Origin: Linum tenue
Taxonomy: Eukaryota; Streptophyta; Magnoliopsida; Malpighiales; Linaceae
Reading direction: 5' to 3'
NCBI GenBank assembly: GCA_946122785.1
Contig: CAMGYJ010000010.1
Location: 52,638,162 to 52,702,161, forward strand
DNA length: 64,000 nucleotides
The notes beneath the pieces are model-generated. The model searched no databases, was not told the origin of the DNA, and worked only from the letters and a program-made list of their open reading frames with translations. How positions within the stretch are numbered: position 1 is the first letter of the stretch; every line of letters begins with the position of its first letter. Both the position numbers and the translations under genes were made by a program. This document shows, piece after piece, positions 11,211-24,332 of the stretch.

Positions 11211-14200
11211 TGGCGGATTTATTCCGGGTCAATTTTTGGCAGATTCCAAAGGGGTACCATCACAGATTTCGAGCGATTTTCCGAAATGCCATTTCATTGG
11301 ACTCTAGAGGCTACATATCACGGAATCAGGCCGAGACTATTCTCCACCGACAATGAAGTCTATTGATCATATTCTACACGGATGATAAGTCCATTAAGCA
11401 CCGATTGGGCCAATTTATTTTTGAATGGCATTTTCGTGATTTATGGGGCGACGAAAGGCCATTTTCTTTGGATTTTGAAAGCTACAGGTCACGGATTCGA
11501 CTTGAGTCTATTCTTCAACGATGCTTAAGTTCATTAAGCACCGATTTGGGCGAATTTATTCCGGGTCAATTTTTAGCAGATTCCAAAGACCATCACAGAT
11601 TTCGAGCGATTTTTCCGAAATGCCATTTTCTTTCGATTCTTGAGGCTACAGATCACGGATCAGGCCGAGAATATTCTCCATCGATAATGAAGTCTATAGA
11701 TCCTATTCTCCACAGATAACAAGTCCTTTAAACACCGATTTGGGCTAATTTATTTTCGGATGGCATTTTCTTAATTTATGGGGCGACGACTGGTCATTTT
11801 CTTTAGATTTTGAATGCTACATGTCACGGATTCGGCCTGAGGCTATTATTCAAAAATGATTAAGTCAATTAAGCACCGATTTGGCGGATTTATTCCGGGT
11901 CAATTTTTGGCAGATTCCAAAGGGGTACCATCACAGATTTCGAGCGATTTTTCCAAAATGGCATTTTCTTTCGAATCTCGAGGCTACAGATCACGGAATC
12001 AGGCCGCAGCTATTCTCCACCGATAATGAAGTCTATTGATCCTATTCTCCACGGATGATAAGTCCATTAAGCACCGATTTGGGCCAATTTATTTTTGGAT
12101 GGCATTTTCGTAATTTATGGGCCGAACAAAAGGCCATTTTGTTTGCATTTTGAAAGCTACAGGTCGCGGATTCGACCTGAGGCTATTTTTCAACAATGGT
12201 TAAGTCCATTAAGAACCTATTTGGGCGGATTTATTCCAGGTCTATTTTTGGCAGATTCCAAAGGGGTACCATCACTGATTTCGGGCGATTTTTCCGAAAT
12301 GCCATTTTCATTGGATTCTTGAGGATACAGATCACGGAATCAGGCCGAGGCTATTCTCCACCGACAATGAAGTCTATTGATCCTATTCTCCACGGATGAT
12401 AAGTCCATTAAGCACCACTTTGGGCCAATTTATTTTCGGATGGCATTTTCGTAATTTATGGGGCGACGAAAGGGCATTTTCTTTGGATTTTGAAGGCTAC
12501 AGGTCACGGATTCAGCCTGAGGCTATTCTTCAACGATGATTAAGTCCATTAAGCACTCTTATGGCGGATTCATTCCGGGTCAATTTTCGGCAGATTCCAA
12601 ATCGGTAGTATCACAGACTTCGGTCGATTTTTCCGAAATGCCATTTTCAAAGGATTCTGGCGGATACAGATCACGGAATCAGGCCGAGGCTAGTCTCCAC
12701 CGACAATGAAGTCTATTGATCCTATTCTCCACGGATGATAAGTCTATTAAGCAACGATTTAGGCCAATTTATTTTCGGATGGCATTTTCGTAATTTATGG
12801 GGCGACGAAAGGCCATTTTCTTTGGATTTTGAAAGCTAGAGGTCGCGGATTCGGCCTGAGGCTATTTTTCAACAATGATTAAGTCCATTAAGAACCTATT
12901 TGGGCGGATTTATTCCAGGTCTATTTTTGGCAGATTCCGAAGGGGTACCATCACTAATTTCGGGCGATTTTTCCGAAATGCCATTTTCATTGGATTCTTG
13001 AGGATACAGATCACGGAATCAGGCCGAGGCTATTCTCCACCGACAAAGAAGTCTATTGATCCTTTTCTCCACGGATTATAAGTCCATTAAGCACCGATTT
13101 GGGCCAATTTATTTTCGGATGACATTTTCGTAATTTATGGGGCGACGAAAGGCCATTTTCTTTGGATTTTGAAGGCTACAGGTCACGGATTCAGCCTGGG
13201 CTATTCTTCAACAATGATTAAGTCCCTTAAGCACCGCTTATGGCGGATTCATTCCGGTTCAATTTTCGGCAGATTCGAAATCAGTACTATCAAAGTTTTC
13301 GGGCGATTTTTCCGAAATACCATTTTCAATGGATTCTGGCGGATACAGATCACGGAATCAGGCCGAGGCTAGTCTCCACTGACAATGAAGTCTATTGATC
13401 ATATTCTCCACGGATGATAAGTCCATTAAGCAAGGATTTAGGCCAATTTATTTTCGAATGGTATTTTCGTAATTTATGGGCCGACGAAAGGCCATTTTCT
13501 TTGGATTTTGAAGGCTACAGGTCACGGATTCGACATGAGGCTATTCTTCAACGATACTTAAGTTCATTAAGCACCGATTTGCGCGAATTTATTCCGTGTC
13601 AATTTTTGGCAGATTCCAAAGGGGTAATATCACAGATTTCGGGCGATTTTTCCGAAATGCCTTTTTCTTTCGATTCTTGAGGCTACAGATCACGGAATTA
13701 GGCCGTAGCTATTCTCCACCGACAATGAAGTCTATAGATCCTAATCTCCACCGATGATAAGTCCATTAAGCAACGATTTAGGCCAATTTATTTTCGGATG
13801 GCATTTTCGTAATTTATTGGGCGACGAAAGGGCATTTTCTTTGGATTTTGAAGGCTACAGGTCACGGATTCGGCCTGAGGCTATTTTTCAACAATGATTA
13901 AGTCCATTAAGCATCAATTTGGGAGGATTTATTCCGGGTGAATTTTTGGCAGATTCCAAAGGGGTACCATCACGGATTTCAGGCGATTTTTCCGAATTAC
14001 CACTTTCAATGGATTCTGGCGGATTCATATCACGGAATCAGGCCGAGGCTAGTCTCCACAGATAATGAAGTCTATTGATCCTATTCTCCACGGATGATAA
14101 GTCCATTAAGCAACGATTTAGGCCAATTTATTTTCGGATTGCATTTTCGTAATTTATGGGGCGACAAAAGTGCATTTTCTTTTGATTTTCAAGGCTACAG

Positions 14201-14571
14201 GTGACGGATTCGGCCTGAGGCTATTTTCAACAATGATTAAGTCCATTAAGCATCGATTTGGGCGGATCTATTCCGGGTCAATTTTTGGCAGATTCCAAAG
14301 GGGTACCATCACAGATTTCGGGCGATATTTCCGAAATGCCACTTTCAATGGATTCTGGCGGATAAATATCACGGAATCAGGCCGAGGCTAGTCTCCACCG
14401 ATAATGAAGTCTATTGATCCTATTCTCCACGGATGATAAGTCCATTAAGCAACGATTTACGCCAATTTATTTTCGGATTGCATTTTCGTAATTTATGGGG
14501 CGACAAAAGGGCATTTTTTATTTATTTTGAAGGCTACAGGTCACGGATTCGGCCTGAGGCTATTTTCAACA
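11211..14571 (+). repeat. 10-monomer block, copy 2
   Basis: Second copy of the block at 7820. It matches with few substitutions up to about 14425. One difference is loss of a few bases at about 11590 (CAAAGACCATCACAG against CAAAGAAGTACCATCACAG in copy 1). After 14425 there is an extra monomer relative to copy 1: the B subunit with CAATGATTTAAGCC and TTTTCCGATGAC lies at 11061 in copy 1 but at 14786 here, an offset of about 3725 rather than 3390. Confidence 0.82.
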
Positions 14572-17500
14572 ATGATTAAGTCCACTAAGCATCGATTTGG
14601 GCGGATTTATTCCGGGTCAATTTTTGACAGATTCCAAAGGTGTACCATCACATATTTCGAGCGATTTTCCGAAATGCCATTTCATTGGACTCTAGAGGCT
14701 ACAGATCACGGAATCAGGCCGAGGCTATTCTCCACCAATAATGGAGTCTATTGATCCTATTCTCCACGGATGATAAGTCCATTAAGCAATGATTTAAGCC
14801 AATTTATTTTCCGATGACATTTTCGTAATTTATGGGGCGACGAAAGGCCATTTTCTTTTGATTTTGAAGGCTACAGGTCACGGATTCGGCTTGAGGCTAT
14901 TTTTCAACAATGATTAAGTCCATTAAGCAGTGATTTTGGCGGATTTATTCCCGGTCAATTTTTGACAGATTCCAAAGGGATACCATCACAGATTTCGAGC
15001 GATTTTCCGAAATGCCATTTTCATTGGATTCTTGAGGATAAAGATCACGGAATCAGGCCGAGGCTATTCTCCACCGACAATAAAGTCTATTGATCATATT
15101 CTCCACGGATGATAAGTCCATTAAGCACCAATTTGGGCCAATTTATTTTCGAATGGCATTTTCGTAATTTATGGGTCGACGAAAGCCCATTTTCTTTGGA
15201 TTTTGAAGGCTACAAGTCACGGATTCGGCATGAGGTTATTTTTCAACAATGATTAAGTCCATTAAGCACCGATTTGGGCGGATTTATTCCGGGTCAATTT
15301 TGGCAGATTCCAAAGGGGTACCATCACAGATTTCAGGCGATTTTTCTGAAATGCCATTTTCAATGGATTCTGGCGGATACAGATCACGGAATGAGGCCGA
15401 GGCTAGTCTCCAACGACAATGAAGTCTATTGATCCTATTCTCCACCGATGATAAATCCATTAAGCAACGATTTAGGTCAATTTATTTTCAGATGGCATTT
15501 TCATAATTTATGGGACGAACGAAAGGCCACTTTCTTTCGATTTTGAAAGCTACAGGTCGAGGATTCGGCCTGAAGCAATTTTTCAACAATGATTAAGTCC
15601 ATTAAGCATCGATTTGGGCGGATTTATTCCGGGTCAATTTTTGGTAGATTCCAAAGGGTTACCATCACTAATATCGGGCGATTTTTCCGAAATGCCATTT
15701 TAATTTGATTCTTGAGGATACAGATCACGGAATCAGGCCGAGGCTATTCTCCACCGACAATGAAGTCTATTGATCATATTCTCCACGGATTATAAGTCCA
15801 TTAAGCACCGATTTGGGCCAATTTAATTTCGAATGGCATTTTCTTAATTTATGGGGCGAACGAAAGGCCATTTTCTTTGGATTTTGAAAGCTACAAGTCA
15901 CGGATTCGACCTGAGGCTATTCTTCAACGATGCTTAAGTTCATTAAGCACCGATTTGGTCGAATTTATTCCGTGTCAATTTTTGGCAGATTCCAAAGGGG
16001 TACCATCACAGATTTCGGGCGATTTTTCTGAAATGCCATTTTCAATGGATTCTGGCGGATACAGATCACAGAATCAGGCCGAGGCTAGTCTCCACCGACA
16101 ATTAAGTCTATTGATCCTATTCTCCACCGATGATAAGTCCATTAAGCAATGATTTAGGTCAATTTATTTTCAGATGGCATTTTCATAATTTATAGGCCGA
16201 ACGAAAGGCCATTTTCTTTCGATTTTGAAAGCTATAGGTCGCGGATTCGACCTGAAGCAATTTTTCAACAATAATTAAGTCCATTAAGCATCGATTTGGG
16301 CGGATTTATTCCGGGTTAATTTTTGGTAGATTCCAAAGGGTTACCATCACTAATATCGGGTGATTTTTCCGAAATGCCATTTTCATTGGATTCTTGAGGA
16401 TAGAGATCACGGAATCAGGCCGAGGCTATTCTCCACTGACAATGAAGTCTATTGATCATATTCTCCACGGATGATAAGTCCATTAAGCACCGATTTGGGC
16501 CAATTTAATTTGGAATGGCATTTTCGTAATTTATGGGGCGAACGAAAGGCCATTTTCTTTGGATTTTGAAAGCTACAAGTCACGGATTCGACCTGAGGCT
16601 ATTCTTCAACGATGCTTAAGTTCATTAAGCACCGATTTGGGCGAATTTATTCCGTGTCAATTTTTGGCAGATTCCAAAGGGGTACCATCACACATTTCGG
16701 GCGATTTTTTCGAAATGCCATTTTCTTTCAATTCTTGACGCTACGGATCACGGAATCATGCGGAGGCAATTCTCCATCGATAATGAAGTCTATTGATCCT
16801 ATTCTCCACGGATAACAAGTCTATTAAGCACCGATATTTGCTAATTTATTTTCGGATGGAATTTTTGTAATTTATGGGGCGAACGAAAGACCATTTTCTT
16901 TGGATTTTGAAGGCTACATGTCATGGATTCGGCCTGAGGCTATTTTTCAACAATGATTAAATCCATTAAGCACCGATTTGGGCGGATTTATTCCGGGTCA
17001 ATTTTTGGCAGATTCCAAAGGGGTACCATCACAGATTTCAGGCGATTTTTCTGAAATGCCATTTTCAATGGATTTTGGCGGATACAGATCACGGAATCAG
17101 GCCGAGGCTAGTCTCCACCGACAATGAAGTCTATTGATCCTATTCTCCACCGATGATAAGTCCATTAAGCAACGATTTAGGCCAATTTATTTTCGGATGG
17201 CATTTTCGTAACTTATGGGCCGAACGATAGGCCATTTTCTTTGGATTTTGAAAGCTACAGGTCGCGGATTCGGCCTGAAGCTATTTTTCAACAATGATTA
17301 AGTCCATTATGCACCTATTTGGGCGGATTTATTCCTGATCAATTTTTGGCATATTCCAATGGTGTACCATCACTGATTTCGGGCGATTTTTCTGAAATGC
17401 CATTTTCATTGGTTTTTGAGGATACAGATCAAGGAATCAGGTCGAGGCTATCCTCCACCGATAATGAAGTCTATTGATCCTATTATCCACGGATGATAAG

Positions 17501-17632
17501 TCCATTAAGCAACGATTTAGGCGAATTTATTTTCGGAAGGCATTTTCGTAATTTATGGTGCGACGAAAGGGCATTTTCTATGGATTTTGAAGGCTACAGG
17601 TCACGGATTCGGCCTGAGGCTATTTTTCAACA
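14572..17632 (+). repeat. Nine-monomer block, copy 1 (3061 bp, most complete)
   Basis: The block opens with an A subunit carrying CACATATTTCGAGCGATT and GGACTCTAGAGGCTACAG. It then has a unit with GCAGTGATTTTGGCGG and AGGATAAAGATCACGG, a B subunit with ATGAGGTTATTTTTCAAC, and later CAATTTTTCAACAATGATT, AATCATGCGGAGGC and TTATGCACCTATTTGGGC. The same order recurs, with deletions, at 17633 and 18991, so this looks like the fullest surviving form. Confidence 0.78.
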
Positions 17633-18990
17633 ATGATTAAGTCCATCAAGCATCAATTTGGGCGGATTTATTCCGGGTCAATTTTTGACAGATTCCAAAG
17701 GTGTACCATCACATATTTCGAGCGATTCTCCAAAATGCCATTTCATTGGACTCTAGAGGCTACAGATCACGGAATCAGGCCGAGGCTATTCTCCACCAAT
17801 AATGAAGTCTATTGATCCTATTCTCCACGGATGATAAGTCCATTAAGCAATGATTTAGGCCAATTTATTTTCGGATGACATTTTCGTAATTTATGGGGCG
17901 ACGAAAGACCATTTTCTTTGGATTTTGAAGGCTACAGGTCACGGATTCGGCTTGAGGCTATTTTTCAACAATGATTAAGTCCATTAAGCAGTGATTTTGG
18001 CAGATTTATTCCGGGTCAATTTTTGACAGATTCCAAAGGGATACCATCACTGATTTCGAGCGATTTTCCGAAATGCCATTTTCATTGGATTCTTGAGGAT
18101 AAAGATCACGGAATCAGGCCGAGTCTATTCTCCACCGACAATAAAGTCTATTGATCATATTCTCCACGGATGATAAGTCCATTAAGCACCAATTTGGGCC
18201 AATTTATTTTCGAATGGCATTTTCGTAATTTATGGGTCGACGAAAGCCCATTTTCTTTTGATTTTGAAGGCTACAAGTCACGGATTCGGCATGAGGTTAT
18301 TTTTCAACAATGATTAAGTCCATTAAGCACCGATTTGGGCGGATTTATTCCGGGTCAATTTTTGGCAGATTCCAAAGGGGTACCATCACAGATTTCAGGC
18401 GATTTTTCTGAAATGCCATTTTCAATGGATTCTGGCGGATACAGATCACGGAATGAGGCCGAGGCTAGTCTCCAACGACAATGAAGTCCATTGATCCTAT
18501 TCTCCACGGATTATAAGTCCATTAAGCATTGATTTGGGTCAATTTATTTTCGGATGGCATTTTCGTAATTTATGGGCCGAACGAAAGGACATTTTCTTAG
18601 GATTTTGAAAGCTACAGGTCGCGGATTCGGCCTGAATCTATTTTTCAACAATGATTAAGTCCATTATGCACCTATTTGGGCGGATTTATTCCTGATCAAT
18701 TTTTGGCATATTCCAATGGGGTACCATCACTGATTTCGGGCGATTTTTCCGAAATGCCATTTTCATTGGGTTCTTGAGGATACAGATCAAGGAATCAGGT
18801 CGAGGCTATCCTCCACCGATAATGAAGTCTATTGATCCTATTATCCACGGATGATAAGTCCATTAAGCAACGATTTAGGCGAATTTATTTTCGGAAGGCA
18901 TTTTCGTAATTTATGGTGCGACGAAAGGGCATTTTCTTTGGATTTTGAAGGCTACAGGTCACGGATTCGGCCTGAGGCTATTTTTCAACA
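17633..18990 (+). repeat. Nine-monomer block, copy 2 (reduced to four monomers, 1358 bp)
   Basis: The first half matches 14572-15420 at an offset of about 3060, through the unit ending GAATGAGGCCGAGGCTAGTC. At about 18490 it jumps to sequence matching the end of copy 1, with TTATGCACCTATTTGGGC near 18665 against 17306. Five monomers present in copy 1 are missing, consistent with one unequal exchange or deletion. Confidence 0.75.
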
Positions 18991-21702
18991 ATGATTAAGT
19001 CCATTAAGCATCGATTTGGGCGGATTTATTCCGGGTCAATTTTTGACAGATTCCAAAGGTGTATTTCGAGCGATTCTCCGAAATGCCATTTCATTGGACT
19101 CTAGAGGCTACAGATCACGGAATCAGGCAGAGGCTATTCTCCACCAATAATGAAGTCTATTGATCCTATTCTCCACGGATGATAAGTCCATTAAGCAATG
19201 ATTTAGGCCAATTTATTTTCGGATGACATTTTCGTAATTTATGGTGCGACGAAAGGCCATTTTCTTTGGATTTTGAAGGCTACAGGTCACGGATTCGGCT
19301 TGAGGCTATTTTGCAACAATGATTAAGTCCATTAAGCAGTGATTTTGGCGGATTTATTCCGGGTCAATTTTTGACAGATTCCAAAGGGATACCATCACAG
19401 ATTTCGAGCGATTTTCCGAAATGCCATTTTCATTGGATTCTTGAGGATAAAGATCACGGAATCAGGCCGAGGCTATTCTCCACCGACAATAAAGTCTATT
19501 GATCATATTCTCCACGGATGATAAGTCCATTAAGCACCAATTTGGGCCAATTTATTTTCGAATGGCATTTTCGTAATTTATGGGGCGACGAAAGCCCATT
19601 TTCTTTTGATTTTGAAGGCTACAAGTCACGGATTCGGCATGAGGTTATTTTTCAACAATGATTAAGTCCATTAAGCACCGATTTGGGCGGATTTATTCCG
19701 GGTCAATTTTTGGCAGATTCCAAAGGGGTACCATCACAGATTTCAGGCGATTTTTCTGGAATGCCATTTTCAATGGATTCTGGCGGATACAGATCATGGA
19801 ATGAGGCCGAGGCTAGTCTCCAACGACAATGAAGTCTATTGATCCTATTCTCCACCGATGATAAATCCATTAAGCAACGATTTAGGTCAATTTATTTTCA
19901 GATAGCATTTTCATAATTTATGGGACGAACGAAAGGCCACTTTCTTTCGATTTTGAAAGCTACAGGTCGAGGATTCGGCCTGAAGCAATTTTTCAACAAT
20001 GATTAAGTCCATTAAGCATCGATTTGGGCGGATTTATTCCGGGTCAATTTTTGGTAGATTCCAAAGGGTTACCATCACTAATATCGGGCGATTTTTCCGA
20101 AATGCCATTTTCATTTGATTCTTGAGGATACAGATCACGGAATCAGGCCGAGGCTATTCTCCACCGACAATGAAGTCTATTGATCATATTCTCCACGGAT
20201 GATAAGTCCATTAAGCACCGATTTGGGCCAATTTAATTTCGAATGGCATTTTCGTAATTTATGGGGCGAACGAAAGTCCATTTTCTTTGGATTTTGAAAG
20301 CTACAAGTCACGGATTCAACCTGAGGCTATTCTTCAACGATGCTTAAGTTCATTAAGCACCGATTTGGGCGAATTTATTCCGTGTCAATTTTTGGCAGAT
20401 TCCAAAGGGTTACCATCACAGATTTCGGGCGATTTTTCTGAAATGCCATTTTCAATGGATTCTGGCGGATACAGATCACAGAATCAGGCCGAGGCTAGTC
20501 TCCACCGACAATGAAGTCTATTGATCCTATTCTCCACCGATGATAAGTCCATTAAGCAACGATTTAGGTCAATTTATTTTCAGATGGCATTTTCATAATT
20601 TATGGGCCGAACGAAAGGCCATTTTCTTTCGATTTTGAAAGCTATAGGTCGCGGATTCGACCTGAAGCAATTTTTCAACAATAATTAAGTCCATTAAACA
20701 TCGATTTGGGCGGATTTATTCCGGGTCAATTTTTGGTAGATTCCAAAGGGTTACCATCACTAATATCAGGTGATTTTTCCGAAATGCCATTTTCATTGGA
20801 TTCTTGAGGATACAGATCACGGAATCATGCGGAGGCTATTCTCCACCGACAATGAAGTCTATTGATCATATTCTCCACGGATGACAAGTCTATTAAGCAT
20901 CGATATTTGCTAATTTTTTTTCGGATGGCATTTTTGTAATTTATGGGGCGAACGAAAGACCATTTTCTTTGGATTTTGAAGGCTACATGTCATGGATTCG
21001 GCCTGAGGCTATTTTTCAACAATGATTAAATCCATTAAGCACCGATTTGGGCGGATTTATTCCGTGTCAATTTTTGGCAGATTCCAAAGTGGTACTATCA
21101 CAGATTTTAGGCGATTTTTCTGAAATGCCATTTTCAATGGATTTTGGCGGATACAGATCACGGAATCAGGCCGAGGCTAGTCTCCACCGACAATGAAGTC
21201 TATTGATCCTATTCTCCACCGATGATAAGTCCATTAAGCAACGATTTAGGCCAATTTATTTTCGGATGGCATTTTCGTAACTTATGGGCCGAACGATAGG
21301 CCATTTTCTTTGGATTTTGAAAGCTACAGGTCGCGGATTCGGCCTGAAGCTATTTTTCAACAATGATTAAGTCCATTATGCACCTATTTGGGCGGATTTA
21401 TTCCTGATCAATTTTTGGCATATTCCAATGGGGTACCATCACTGATTTCGGGCGATTTTTCCGAAATGCCATTTTCATTGGGTTCTTGAGGATACAGATC
21501 AAGGAATCAGGTCGAGGCTATCCTCCACCGATAATGAAGTCTATTGATCCTATTATCCACGGATGATAAGTCCGTTAAGCAACGATTTAGGCGAATTTAT
21601 TTTCGGAAGGCATTTTCGTAATTTATGGTGCGACGAAAGGGCATTTTCTTTGGATTTTGAAGGCTACAGGTCACGGATTCGGCCTGAGGCTATTTTTCAA
21701 CA
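18991..21702 (+). repeat. Nine-monomer block, copy 3 (eight monomers, 2712 bp)
   Basis: Matches copy 1 at an offset of about 4410 up to about 20800, then at about 4070, so one monomer has been lost near 20800-20900. Landmarks include the B subunit with TTTTCATAATTTATGGGACG (15500 and 19910) and AATCATGCGGAGGC (16755 and 20823). Near 19060 the first A subunit also lost about 11 bp, reading AAAGGTGTATTTCGAGCG. Confidence 0.75.
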
Positions 21703-24332
21703 ATGATTAAGTCCATTAAGCATCGATTTGGGAGGATTTATTCCGGGTCAATTTTTGGCAGATTCCAAAGGGGTACCATCACAGATTTCGGGCTATTTTT
21801 CAGAAATGCCACTTTCAATGGATTCTGGCGGATTCAAATCACGGAATCAGGCAGAGGCTAGTCTCCACCGATAATGAAGTCTATTGATCCTATTCTCCAT
21901 GGATGATAAGTCCATTAAGCAACGATTTAGGCCAATTTATTTTCGGATTGCATTTTCGTAATTTATGGGGCGACAAAAGGGCATTTTCTTTTGATTTTGA
22001 AGGCTACAGGTCACGGATTCGGCGTGAGGCTATTTTCAACAATGATTAAGTCCATTAAGCATCGATTTGGGCGGATTTATTCCGGGTCAATTTTTGGCAA
22101 ATTCCAAAGGGGTACCATCACAAATTTCAGGCGATTTTTCCGAAATACCACTTTCAATGGATTCTGGCGGATACATATCACGGAATCAGGCCGAGGCTAT
22201 TTTCCACCAATAATGAAGTCTATTGATTCTATTCTCCACGGATGATAAGTCCATTAAGCAACGATTTAGGCCAATTTATTTTCGGATTGCATTTTAGTAA
22301 TTTATGGGGCGACAAAAGGGCATTTTCTTTTGATTTTGAAGGCTACAGGTCACGGATTCGGCCTTAGGCTATTTTTCAACAATGATTAAGTCCATTAAGC
22401 ATTGATTTCGGGCGATTTTTCCGAAATGCCATTTTCATTGGATTCTTGAGGATACAGATCACGAAATCAGGCCGAAGCTATTCTCCACTGACAATGAAGT
22501 CTATTGATCATATTCTCCACGGATGATAAGTCCATTAAGCAACGATTTAGGCCAATTTATTTTCGAATGGTATTTTCGTAATTTATGGGCCGACGAAAGG
22601 CCATTTTCTTTGGATTTTGAAGGCTACAGGTCACGGATTCGACATGAGGCTATTCTTCAACGATACTTAAGTTAAGTTCATTAAGCACCGATTTGCGCGA
22701 ATTTATTCCGTGTCAATTTTTGGCAGATTCCAAAGGGGTAATATCACAGATTTCGGGCGATTTTTCCGAAATGCCTTTTTCTTTCGATTCTTGAGGCTAC
22801 AGATCACGGAATCAGGCCGTAGCTATTCTCCACGGATAACAAGTCCATTAAGCACCGATTTGGGCTAATTTATTTTCGGATGGCATTTTCGTAATTTATG
22901 GGGCTAACGAAAGGCCATTTTCTTTGGATTTTGAAGGCTACATGTCACGGATTCGGCCTAAGGCTATTTTTCAACAATGATTAAGTCAATTAAGCACCGA
23001 TTTGGGCAGTTTTATTCCGGGTCAATTTTTGGCAGATTCCAAAGGAGTACCATCACAGATTTCTGGCGATTTTTCCGAAATGCCATTTTCGATGGATTCT
23101 GGCGGATACAGATCACGGAATCAGGCCGAGGCTATTCTCCACCGATAATAAAGTATATTGATCCTATTCTTCACGGATGATAAGTCCATTAAGCACCGAT
23201 TTGGGACAATTTATTTTCGGATGGCATTTTGGTAATTTATGGGGCGACGAAAGGCAATTATCTTTGGATTTTAATGGCTACAGGTCACGGATTCAGCCTG
23301 AGGCTATTCTTCAACGATGATTAAGTCCATTAAGCACCGCTTATGGCGGATTCATTCCGGGTCAATTTTCGGCAGATTCCAAATCGGTACTATCACATAT
23401 TTTAGGCGATTTTTCCGGAATGCCATTTTAAATGGATTCTGGCGAATACAGATCACGGAATCAGGCCGAGGCTATTCTCCACCGACAATGAAGTCTATTG
23501 ATCCTATTCCCCACGGATGATAAGTCCATTAAGCAACGATTTAGGCCAATTTATTTTCGGATGGCATTTTCGTAATTTATGGGGAGACGAAAACCCATTT
23601 TATTTGGATTTTGAAGGCTACAAGTCACGGATTCGGCATGAGGTTATTTTTCAACTATGATTAAGTCCATTAAGCACCGATTTGGGCAGATTTATTCCGG
23701 GTCAATTTTTGGCAGATTCCAAAGGGGTACCATCACAGATTTCGGGCGATTTTTCCGAAATGCCATTTTCAATGGATTCTGGCGGATATAGATCACAGAA
23801 TCAGGCTGAGGCTATTCTCCACCGACAATGAAGTCTATAGATCCTAATCTCCACCGATGATAAGTCCATTAAGCAACGATTTAGGCCAATTTATTTTCGG
23901 ATGGCATTTTCGTAATTTATTGGGCGACGAAAGGGCATTTTCTTTGGATTTTGAAGGCTACAGGTCACGGATTCGGCCTGAGGCTATTTTTCAACAATGA
24001 TTATGTCCATTAAGCATCAATTTGGGAGGATTTATTCCGGGTGAATTTTTGGCAGATTCCAAAGGGGTACCATCACGGATTTCAGGCGATTTTTCCGAAT
24101 TGCCACTTTCAATGGATTCTGGCGGATTCATATCACGGAATCAGGCCGAGGCTAGTCTCCACCGATAATGAAGTCTATTGATCCTATTCTCCACGGATGA
24201 TAAGTCCATTAAGCAACGATTTAGGCCAATTTATTTTCGGATTGCATTTTCGTAATTTATGGGGCGACAAAAGGGCATTTTTTTTATTTTGAAGGCTACA
24301 GGTCACGGATTCGGCCTGAGGCTATTTTCAAC
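21703..24332 (+). repeat. Satellite monomers of mixed type
   Basis: A subunits start near 21703, 22047, 22383, 22668, 22977, 23317, 23657 and 24000. Most carry GATTCTGGCGG (CTAG-like). The unit at 22383 has a 59-bp internal deletion, annotated separately. The unit near 22668 has a small duplication, CTTAAGTTAAGTTCATTAAG. No HOR order is clear here and no gene is visible. Confidence 0.85.
22401..22412 (+). repeat. 59-bp microhomology deletion within subunit A
   Basis: The sequence runs GCATTGATTTCGGGCGATTT. An intact monomer has about 59 bp between the first TGATTT (in the head) and the second (in CACTGATTTCGGG). The word TGATTT is present once here, so deletion between the two occurrences explains the junction. 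Confidence 0.8.
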
